This document shows positions 1 through 4,712 of a stretch of DNA of 6,512 nt, piece by piece. The first letter of the stretch is position 1. The number at the start of each line of letters is the position of its first letter. Source of the DNA: an uncultured Clostridia bacterium (lineage in GTDB: Bacteria; Bacillota; Clostridia; Christensenellales; Maliibacteriaceae). Under the pieces are notes generated by a model. That model made no database searches. It was not told where the DNA came from and saw nothing but the letters and a program-made list of their open reading frames with translations. The translations under genes and the position numbers were made by a program. The DNA lies in contig CAKTSO010000109.1 of assembly GCA_934613185.1 (NCBI GenBank), positions 1 through 6,512 of the forward strand. Direction: 5' to 3'.

Positions 1-650
1 GCCACCACACGGCCCCGCTCGTCAAAAATCGGATACATGAGCCTGCCGCGGAATGCGTCGTATTTTCTGCCCTTGGATTCGGACAAAAGGCCGAGCTTCT
101 GCGCTTCCTGCGCCGGGATCCCGTTTTTTTCGAGATGATCTTTCAGCGCATTCCACGAATCGGGCGCATACCCGAGGCCGAACCGACGAACCATCGCCTC
201 GCTGACGTCGCGCCGCTTTAAATAACCGCGCGCCGCCTCGCCTTCGGGTTCGTAGAGCCTGTCCCTGAAAAAGCGCGCCGCCGTCGTCATGATCGAGAAC
301 ATGCGTTCCTGCTCCTGACGCATTTTGCGGTACCGCGCCTCGTCCTCCTCGTTCTGCGGCAGAGGCACGTTGAACTTTTCGGCCAGATATTTCACCGCGT
401 CCACAAAACCGAGCCGTTCGGCGGACATGACGAAGCTGATCACGTTCCCCGCCGCCTTGCAGCCGAAGCAATAGTACATCTGCTTTTCCGAATCGACGGA
501 AAACGACGGCGTCTTTTCCTGATGGAACGGGCAGCAGCCCCAATAGCGCCGCCCCTTTTGCGTCAGCGGCACATATTCGGAGACGACGCTCACGATATCC
601 GCGCGGCTGCGCAATTCATCCAGCCACTGCTGCGGAAAAAATCCCGCCAT
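1..650 (-). CDS. dnaG: DNA primase DnaG, N-terminal part (cut by window edge)
   Basis: DnaG makes the short RNA primers that start Okazaki fragments at the replication fork. The visible 216 codons begin MAGFFPQQWLDELRSRADIV and carry the CHCC zinc-binding domain. C40 and H43 lie in CCPFHQEKTPSF, and C61 and C64 in CFGC, the same spacing and numbering as in E. coli DnaG. After a charged linker (about residues 98-118) comes the start of the catalytic core, with RFGLGYAPDSW (about 156-166) and FRGRLMYPIFDERGRVV (about 200-216). The TOPRIM catalytic residues lie beyond position 1. The start at 650 is supported by GGAGGGG at 657-663, six bases upstream. It lies 122 bp downstream of dgt on the same strand, an order common in Clostridia, where rpoD often follows. 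No clear terminator separates the two, so co-transcription is likely. Confidence 0.97.
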   Translation of the reverse strand, partial: MAGFFPQQWLDELRSRADIVSVVSEYVPLTQKGRRYWGCCPFHQEKTPSFSVDSEKQMYYCFGCKAAGNVISFVMSAERLGFVDAVKYLAEKFNVPLPQNEEDEARYRKMRQEQERMFSIMTTAARFFRDRLYEPEGEAARGYLKRRDVSEAMVRRFGLGYAPDSWNALKDHLEKNGIPAQEAQKLGLLSESKGRKYDAFRGRLMYPIFDERGRVV

Positions 651-772
651 GGTCTTCCCCTCCGAATCGTTTTTTCATCGCACGTTTTTCATGCGCGACA
701 GTTTAAATTCGACAGCCGTTCCCGTTTTCCTTTTTTCTTTTCAAAAAAACTGCTCTTTTTTCCGTTTTTCAT

Positions 773-1792
773 TCAATTTGCGGGCATGGGCAGGAATAAT
801 TCTCCAAATTTTGCGACAGCATAACGATCCGTCATGCCCGCGATATAATCCGAAACGGCGACCGCGTCGCCGAAAGATTCGCGCTGCGCGGCATACGAAT
901 CGGGAAGCTCGTCCATATGTGCGCGAAAATGTTCGTAAAGATTCTGCATCACATGCAAAACGCGCCGATCCATCGCCGCATCCGACGTCACAAGATAGAC
1001 GTGCTCGAACATGAACGCGCGAAGTTCCATCATGCTGCCGCCGACTTCTTCCGACATGCAGATGCGCCGCGCGCGTTCGCTCTGCGCGACGCAGTCGCGG
1101 ATCATCGTGTCGATGCGTTCGCCGTGCGTTTTTCCCAAAATGCGCAGGCATTCGGTCGGCAGTTCCTCCGCACGGAGCACGCCCGCGCCGATGGCATCCT
1201 GAATGTCGTGATTCAAATACGCAATGCGGTCGCAGTAGCGAACCACGCACCCCTCCGGTGTCTTCGGCCAAAGCTCGCCCGTATGATGCACGATCCCGTC
1301 GATCACTTCCCGCGTCAGGTTCAACCCTTGCCCGCCGCGCTCGAGATAGCGCACGACGCGCCCGCTCTGCTCGTTATGGCGGAATCCGCCGTCGTTTTTT
1401 AAAATTTCGTTCAGTGCGCGTTCGCCGCTGTGCCCAAACGGCGTATGACCGAGATCATGCCCGAGCGCGATCGCCTCCGTCAAATCTTCGTTCAGCCGCA
1501 GCGCGCGGGAGATCGTCCGTGCGATCTGGGAGACTTCCATCGTATGCGTCAGGCGCGTGCGGTAGTGATCCCCGCCGGGAGACAGGAACATTTGCGTTTT
1601 ATGCTTCAAGCGGCGGAAACTTTTGCAGTGAATGATCCGATCGCGGTCTCTTTGAAATTCCGTCCGAATGTCGCACGGAGAAATCATATGTTCGCGCCCG
1701 GCGGATTCGCCGCTTTTCGTCGCCCAGTTCGCCAGAATTTCCCGTTCCAGAGCTTCCTGTCTCTGCCGCAGATTTTCCGTCATGGTTCCCAT
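773..1792 (-). CDS. dgt: dGTPase-like HD-domain dNTP triphosphohydrolase
   Basis: This is a deoxynucleoside triphosphate triphosphohydrolase of the HD superfamily, which cleaves dNTPs to nucleoside plus triphosphate and so adjusts the dNTP pool. At 339 aa it matches the shorter Gram-positive dGTPase-like group rather than the roughly 500-aa E. coli Dgt. The motif GDHYRTRLTHTMEVSQIART (about residues 74-93) supplies H83. The HD motif GHDLGHTPFGHSGE supplies H112, D113, H116 and H121, and FRHNEQS follows at 137-143. YCDRIAYLNHD (186-196) gives the probable last metal ligand, D188. The nucleotide preferred by this branch cannot be read from the sequence. The start is ambiguous. ATG at 1792 lies only four bases after AAGGA, while ATG at 1783 (three codons later, MTENLRQ) has a longer spacing; either is possible. 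The gene sits between dinB and dnaG, a replication and repair setting. Confidence 0.95.
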   Translation of the reverse strand: MGTMTENLRQRQEALEREILANWATKSGESAGREHMISPCDIRTEFQRDRDRIIHCKSFRRLKHKTQMFLSPGGDHYRTRLTHTMEVSQIARTISRALRLNEDLTEAIALGHDLGHTPFGHSGERALNEILKNDGGFRHNEQSGRVVRYLERGGQGLNLTREVIDGIVHHTGELWPKTPEGCVVRYCDRIAYLNHDIQDAIGAGVLRAEELPTECLRILGKTHGERIDTMIRDCVAQSERARRICMSEEVGGSMMELRAFMFEHVYLVTSDAAMDRRVLHVMQNLYEHFRAHMDELPDSYAAQRESFGDAVAVSDYIAGMTDRYAVAKFGELFLPMPAN

Positions 1793-1811
1793 CCCTTCCT
1801 TTTTATATTGA

Positions 1812-1822
1812 TTTATATTATC
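1812..1822 (-). promoter_or_regulatory. Candidate -10 region upstream of dgt
   Basis: The AT-rich 100 bp upstream of dgt contains overlapping -10-like hexamers on the minus strand, GATAAT (1822-1817) and TATAAA (1817-1812), about 20-30 bases before the possible start codons. No good -35 is found at 16-18 bp from either. A dgt promoter is expected here because a probable dinB terminator lies just upstream, but the element itself is weakly supported. Confidence 0.3.
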
Positions 1823-1892
1823 GATCGCATTTTGAAATCTGCGCTTATTTTGTTATTACGATGCGAAGGCCGCAAATCCTTTTTCCCGTTTC

Positions 1893-1928
1893 AAACAAAA
1901 AGCGCGGTGATTCGTTTTTTCGCCGCAC
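1893..1928 (-). terminator. Probable rho-independent terminator of dinB
   Basis: Read on the minus strand, 12 bases after the dinB stop, GTGCGG (1928-1923) pairs with CCGCGC (1907-1902). There is one G-U pair, then a C-A mismatch and two more pairs before an A-rich loop. The stem is followed at once by TTTTTGTTT. It would separate dinB from dgt. The stem is short, so termination may be partial. Confidence 0.6.
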
Positions 1929-1939
1929 TCTTTGCCGTT

Positions 1940-3199
1940 TTATTTTCCGAACCCGCGCATCCCGCGGTCTTTGATCATGGAAAATGTCTGCTCCACGTCG
2001 TGATCTGGAGCGACGTCGCCGTCCAGACTGCTTGCCGGAACGACGCTGTCCGGCCCGAAGCGGGTTCGAATGCTGTCGATCGCCGCGTTCAGCGCCTGCT
2101 TTTGCACGCGGCTTTGCGGAGAATCGAACAGGGACTGCTGCACTGGCGCGTCTTCCGCACTTAAATCGATCGCGCGGAGCGTCAACGCCCGTACGTCCTG
2201 CCGCCAATCGTAATGCAGCCGAAACAGCCCCAGTCCCTCTCTTGCAAGGTCAATGGCGCTCTGCGTCGGCAGATGCAGCTTTTTTTGAAACTGCACGCTT
2301 TGCAGAAGCTCGTTCTTGACGCAAAGCTGCACACCGTTCGCGCACAGACGATTTTCACGCAGTTTTCGCGCAATGTCCTGCGCCAGTTCGACCAAGACCG
2401 CCTCGACCGCCTCCTCGCTTTGCACGGGTTTGGCGCTCGTCACGCCGTGGCCGACGGATTTCATCTCCGGCTCTTCCTCCAGCCGCAGGACCGGCGCGCG
2501 ATCCATCCCGTTGGCAAACACCCAAAGCATTCGCCCGTTTTTGCCGAACTGTTCCGTCAAAAACGCCGGGTCGCAATGCGCAAGATCGCCGATGGTATGG
2601 ATGGCGAACCGCTCCAGTTTTTTCTGTGTCGCACGGCCGACAAAGAGCATGTCGCCCGCGGGAAGCGGCCAGACGACGCGCCTGAAATTTTCCTGCGAGA
2701 TCACCGTGACCGCGTCCGGCTTTTTCATGTCGCTGCCGAGCTTGGCGAACACTTTGTTGAACGATACGCCGACGCTGACCGTCAGCCCCAGTTCTTCCCG
2801 CACCGCGTTGCGGATCTCGTGCGCGATCGTTTCGCCGTCGCCGAAGAGTTTTTCACTTGCCGTCACGTCGAGCCAGCATTCGTCCAGCCCGAACGGCTCA
2901 ACCTGATCTGTGTATCTTTGATAGATCAGCCGCGTCAGTTCGGAATATTTTTTATATTGCGGAAAGTCCGGCGGCACCATGACGAGATCCGGGCACAGAC
3001 GAAGCGCTTCCCAGTTCGCCATCGCCGTGCGCACGCCCGCGCGCTTTGCCTCCTGCGACTTTGCAAGCACGATCCCATGCCGCTTATCCGCATCGCCGCA
3101 CACCGCGACCGGCTTCCCGCGCAGCGATGGATTCCGCATGATCTCCACGGACGCGTAAAAGCTGTTCAAATCGCTGTGCAGGATCACTCTTTCCCGCAT
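1940..3199 (-). CDS. dinB: Y-family translesion DNA polymerase (DinB / Pol IV type)
   Basis: This is an error-prone polymerase that copies past damaged template bases. The protein is 419 aa. The first metal-binding motif is HSDLNSFYASVE (residues 8-19, catalytic D10), and Y15 aligns with the steric-gate position. The palm motif PFGLDECWLDVT (102-113) supplies D106 and E107. The SVGVSFNKVFAKLGSDMKKP block (142-161) is typical of DinB. HTIGDLAHCDPAFL (201-214) is the helix-hairpin-helix region, and the little-finger domain follows. QQSLFD (354-359) fits a beta-clamp binding motif, with a further 60 residues after it, including LNAAIDSIRTRFG (370-382), a tail seen in clostridial members. The frame is open for 17 more codons upstream to an ATG at 3250. 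The start at 3199 is chosen because AAAGGAG lies seven bases before it and MRERVILHSD fits the family N terminus. It is divergent from the XRE-ImmA operon. Confidence 0.96.
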   Translation of the reverse strand: MRERVILHSDLNSFYASVEIMRNPSLRGKPVAVCGDADKRHGIVLAKSQEAKRAGVRTAMANWEALRLCPDLVMVPPDFPQYKKYSELTRLIYQRYTDQVEPFGLDECWLDVTASEKLFGDGETIAHEIRNAVREELGLTVSVGVSFNKVFAKLGSDMKKPDAVTVISQENFRRVVWPLPAGDMLFVGRATQKKLERFAIHTIGDLAHCDPAFLTEQFGKNGRMLWVFANGMDRAPVLRLEEEPEMKSVGHGVTSAKPVQSEEAVEAVLVELAQDIARKLRENRLCANGVQLCVKNELLQSVQFQKKLHLPTQSAIDLAREGLGLFRLHYDWRQDVRALTLRAIDLSAEDAPVQQSLFDSPQSRVQKQALNAAIDSIRTRFGPDSVVPASSLDGDVAPDHDVEQTFSMIKDRGMRGFGK

Positions 3200-3206
3200 A
3201 ACGCCG

Positions 3207-3213
3207 CTCCTTT
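3207..3213 (-). promoter_or_regulatory. Ribosome binding site that fixes the dinB start
   Basis: AAAGGAG on the minus strand (3213-3207) is followed by CGGCGTT and the ATG at 3199. This good spacing rules against the in-frame ATG at 3250. A small hairpin, CGAAA-GCG-TTTCG (3229-3217), lies just upstream in the leader and may be incidental. Confidence 0.85.
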
Positions 3214-3237
3214 CCCCGAAACGCTTTCGATTGCCCG

Positions 3238-3266
3238 TTGACAAACGCAAAGTTCGGAAGTATACT
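3238..3266 (+). promoter_or_regulatory. Sigma-A-type promoter for the XRE-immA operon
   Basis: TTGACA (3238-3243) and TATACT (3261-3266) are separated by exactly 17 bp, giving 6/6 and 5/6 consensus matches. Transcription would start near 3273, leaving a leader of about 118 nt before the XRE start at 3391. The -10 lies inside the left arm of the inverted repeat at 3256-3289. The promoter faces the dinB promoter, so polymerase could hardly occupy both at once. Confidence 0.7.
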
Positions 3267-3289
3267 CAGGATAACTTCTATAAACTTCC
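3256..3289. promoter_or_regulatory. Candidate shared operator (inverted repeat between the facing promoters)
   Basis: GGAAGTATA (3256-3264) and TAAACTTCC (3281-3289) form an inverted repeat matching at 8 of 9 positions, with 16 bp between the arms. A further ACTTC at 3274-3278 repeats the right arm's ACTTC (3284-3288) in the same orientation, exactly 10 bp away, about one helical turn. The left arm overlaps the rightward -10 and the right arm overlaps the predicted dinB start point. The natural candidate to bind is the XRE protein encoded just downstream. Its target sequence is not known, so this is inference from position and symmetry. Confidence 0.5.
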
Positions 3290-3294
3290 TGTTT

Positions 3295-3323
3295 ATTCTA
3301 CCAAGTTTCGACAGGCAGGTCAA
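3295..3323 (-). promoter_or_regulatory. Sigma-A-type promoter for dinB
   Basis: On the minus strand TTGACC (3323-3318) and TAGAAT (3300-3295) are 17 bp apart, each a 5/6 match to consensus. The start point would fall near 3288, giving a leader of about 89 nt before the dinB ATG at 3199. The predicted start lies in the right arm of the inverted repeat at 3256-3289, so a protein bound there would block initiation. Confidence 0.7.
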
Positions 3324-3373
3324 TTCTCCTTTGAAAAGTTGACAAATATTCTCATTGTAACGATGGATTTACG

Positions 3374-3379
3374 AAAGGA
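3374..3379 (+). promoter_or_regulatory. Ribosome binding site that decides the XRE start
   Basis: AAAGGA (3374-3379) runs directly into an ATG at 3379, too close to serve it. It is better placed for the ATG at 3391, 11 bases further on, which is why the later start is preferred. Confidence 0.6.
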
Positions 3380-3390
3380 TGTTTTCCGAC

Positions 3391-3810
3391 ATGGATTTCG
3401 CGCAGAGACTGAAGACGGCAAGAGAAAAGGCGGGATTGAGCCAAAGCGAACTCGCCGCGCAGTGCGGTTTGACAATCCGCTCGATCAGCGCTTACGAAAC
3501 CGGGCGCGCCAATCCGCGCGGCGTCACGCTGCACAAGCTTGCCGCGGCGCTCGGCGTTTCCCCCGCATGGCTCCTGTCGCAGGACGATCTTCGCGAGGAT
3601 TATATCGAACGCGCGCGGGCAGACTATGGAAGCCGCGGCGCACAGGAACTGACCCGCCTGCTCGAAGAAAACAAAGCGCTGTTCGCCGGCGGCGACATCA
3701 GCGAAGAAGCGAAAGATGACTTTTTCCGCGCCATTATGACCGCCTATCTTGCCTGCAAGGAAGAAGCGCGGCGCACCTTCGGGCGGCAGGAGCAGCCTCA
3801 TGACGATTGA
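3391..3810 (+). CDS. Cro/CI-type (XRE) helix-turn-helix transcriptional regulator
   Basis: This is a 139-aa DNA-binding regulator. Residues 1-63 form an XRE domain. The motif GLSQSELAAQCGLTIRSI (15-32) followed by SAYETGRANP (33-42) is the helix-turn-helix and its typical follow-up, and LAAALGVSPAWLL (50-62) closes the fold. The C-terminal part (about 77-130), with LLEENKALFAGGDISEE (90-106) and then FFRAIMTAYLACKEEARRTF (111-130), is probably a helical dimerisation or peptidase-sensitive region. An in-frame ATG at 3379 would add four residues (MFSD), but its ribosome binding site is too close. The gene overlaps immA by 11 nt, so the two are translationally coupled. By analogy with ImmR of ICEBs1 and DdrO of Deinococcus, it is probably a repressor inactivated by its partner peptidase. 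No phage or element genes adjoin it here. Control of dinB is inferred from the shared intergenic region. Confidence 0.92.
   Translation: MDFAQRLKTAREKAGLSQSELAAQCGLTIRSISAYETGRANPRGVTLHKLAAALGVSPAWLLSQDDLREDYIERARADYGSRGAQELTRLLEENKALFAGGDISEEAKDDFFRAIMTAYLACKEEARRTFGRQEQPHDD
3788..3792 (+). promoter_or_regulatory. Ribosome binding site that fixes the immA start
   Basis: AGGAG (3788-3792), inside the end of the XRE gene, lies seven bases before the ATG at 3800. It supports that start over the in-frame ATG at 3749, which would create a much longer overlap. Confidence 0.8.
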
Positions 3811-4339
3811 ACAGATCTTCCATATCGTATGCGACCTTGTCCGCCGCCACGGCACGCGCGACCCCATGCGCATTTTAAAAGAACGCGGCATTCTGACACT
3901 TTTTCAGGACATGGGAACGCGCCCCGATTCCTGCAAGGGATTCTATCTGCATCAGGATCGCATCGGCTGCGTCACGATCAACAGCGCGCTCGGCGTCGAT
4001 ATGCAGCGCATCATCGCCGCGCACGAATTGGGGCACGCGCTGCTTCACAAAACCGCCGCACAGGATTTCTGCGTATTCGACGACGCTTCAAGGCTTGAAT
4101 ACGAAGCCAATCTTTTCGCCGCCGAACTTCTGCTCGGCGACGACGAAACGCTCGGCGCTCTGCGGGAAGAAAACGATTTTTGCAGCGTTGCCGCCGCGCT
4201 CTACGTCCCGCCGCAGCTTCTCGCATTTAAACTGCGCAGTCTGAACCGCCGCGGACTTCTGCCTTCCGACGCGTCGCTTTACGCGCGAAGCGATTTTCTC
4301 CGCAATTTTCCCGCCTTTATCCCGGAAAACCGCAATTAA
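3800..4339 (+). CDS. immA: ImmA/IrrE-family zinc metallopeptidase
   Basis: This 179-aa protein belongs to the family whose members cut a partner XRE repressor. The active-site motif is AAHELGHALLH (residues 73-83), with zinc ligands H75 and H79 and catalytic E76. The family's second motif, EYEANLFAAELLL (100-112), supplies the third ligand, probably E102. The N-terminal part (1-70) holds GFYLHQDRIGCVTINSAL (47-64), the strand region that usually precedes HELGH. The C-terminal segment, with VAAALYVPPQLLAFKLRSLN (130-149), is also typical. Its length is close to ICEBs1 ImmA and it lacks the extra domain of Deinococcus IrrE. It is cytoplasmic, with no signal peptide or membrane segment. It overlaps the XRE gene by 11 nt, which points to a matched pair. 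The symbol is given by family; what activates it here is unknown. Confidence 0.92.
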   Translation: MTIEQIFHIVCDLVRRHGTRDPMRILKERGILTLFQDMGTRPDSCKGFYLHQDRIGCVTINSALGVDMQRIIAAHELGHALLHKTAAQDFCVFDDASRLEYEANLFAAELLLGDDETLGALREENDFCSVAAALYVPPQLLAFKLRSLNRRGLLPSDASLYARSDFLRNFPAFIPENRN

Positions 4340-4379
4340 ATTTTCGATTTTCAAATTCTATTTCTAAAGAAGGTGTTCC

Positions 4380-4667
4380 ATGCTCACAAAAAAATACGTC
4401 GACGTCATCGCCGCCTTCAGCGAACGCGGGCTTCTTCCCATGGAACTGATCTGGGAAGACGGGCGGCGGTATGAGATCGACTGCGTCTACGACGTCCGCC
4501 CCGGTGCTTCCCACAAAACCGGCGGACAGGGCGATCGCTATACCGTCCGCATCCGCGGGCAAAAACGCTATCTTTTCTTCGAGCACGCCGCACGCCGCGA
4601 CGACCCCGCGCTCGGCCGCTGGTTCATCGAATATCCCATGCAAAAATCGCCCTCGTTTGAATATTAA
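4380..4667 (+). CDS. Small conserved-looking protein, possible translesion-synthesis accessory
   Basis: This 95-aa protein has no signal peptide or membrane segment. It begins MLTKKYVDVIAAFSERG and looks like a small mostly-beta fold: WEDGRRYEIDCVYDVR (residues 25-40), YTVRIRGQKRYLFFE (54-68) and GRWFIEY (79-85). From memory, similar short proteins with the W-DGR-YEID...VLDVR...YTVRI...RWFVE pattern are found beside Y-family polymerase genes in Clostridia, and the layout resembles DUF6504 proteins of actinobacteria. This was not checked and no biochemical role is known to me. It follows immA by 40 nt without a terminator, and its ribosome binding site AAGAAGGTG (4367-4375) is strong, so it is probably the third gene of the operon. 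Its stop codon lies one base before the terminator stem. It could also be an unrelated hypothetical protein. Confidence 0.8.
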   Translation: MLTKKYVDVIAAFSERGLLPMELIWEDGRRYEIDCVYDVRPGASHKTGGQGDRYTVRIRGQKRYLFFEHAARRDDPALGRWFIEYPMQKSPSFEY

Positions 4668-4668
4668 A

Positions 4669-4699
4669 AGCCGCTTCTTTCAAAAGAAGCGGCTCTTTT
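4669..4699. terminator. Bidirectional rho-independent terminator
   Basis: AGCCGCTTCTT (4669-4679) and AAGAAGCGGCT (4684-4694) form a perfect 11-bp stem with the four-base loop TCAA. To the right follows CTTTTC, ending the XRE-immA operon. Read leftward it is followed by TTT (4668-4666, after the closing T of the stem), ending ftsZ, whose stop is 18 bp away. One hairpin therefore serves two converging units. Confidence 0.93.
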
Positions 4700-4712
4700 C
4701 ATCGATTTTGTC

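Larger units (their letters stand above)
3237..3346 (+). repeat. Direct repeat GTTGACAAA, two copies flanking the control region
   Basis: The 9-mer GTTGACAAA occurs at 3237-3245 and again at 3338-3346. The first copy contains the -35 of the rightward promoter. The second has no acceptable -10 at 15-19 bp, but it starts a rough dyad with TTGTAAC (3355-3361), with one extra base in the left arm. It may be a second protein-binding site or chance. Confidence 0.35.

Noticed and set aside
22..543. 173-codon minus-strand frame inside dnaG
   Set aside because: It is a shifted frame of the primase gene. The true frame carries the zinc motif and runs open to the window edge.
696..715. Direct repeat CGACAG around TTTAAATT between dgt and dnaG
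   Set aside because: Six-base copies only, with no matching promoter spacing. The 122-bp gap otherwise shows A/T-rich runs and the dnaG ribosome binding site but no terminator or promoter I can support.
1825..1866. Inverted repeat TCGCAT ... ATGCGA upstream of dgt
   Set aside because: The arms are six bases with a 30-base loop and no extension, which is expected by chance.
2213..3241. 342-codon open frame on the plus strand opposite dinB
   Set aside because: It lies wholly antisense to a clear DinB gene, is rich in H, R, Q and F as expected for an antisense frame in GC-rich DNA, and shows no family motif.
3084..3323. Minus-strand frame starting at TTG (3323) behind AAAGGAGAA, overlapping the dinB start
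   Set aside because: The Shine-Dalgarno-like sequence is only two bases from the TTG, the TTG is better explained as the dinB -35, and the protein has no family features.
3339..3367. TTGACA at 3339-3344 as the main promoter of the XRE operon
   Set aside because: At 16-18 bp spacing the hexamers are CGATGG, GATGGA and ATGGAT, all poor. The pair at 3238-3266 is far better.
3391..4339. Prophage or ICE remnant
   Set aside because: XRE-ImmA pairs are common on such elements, but no integrase, attachment-site repeat, excisionase or structural gene is visible, and both flanks are core genes joined through tidy shared control and terminator sites.
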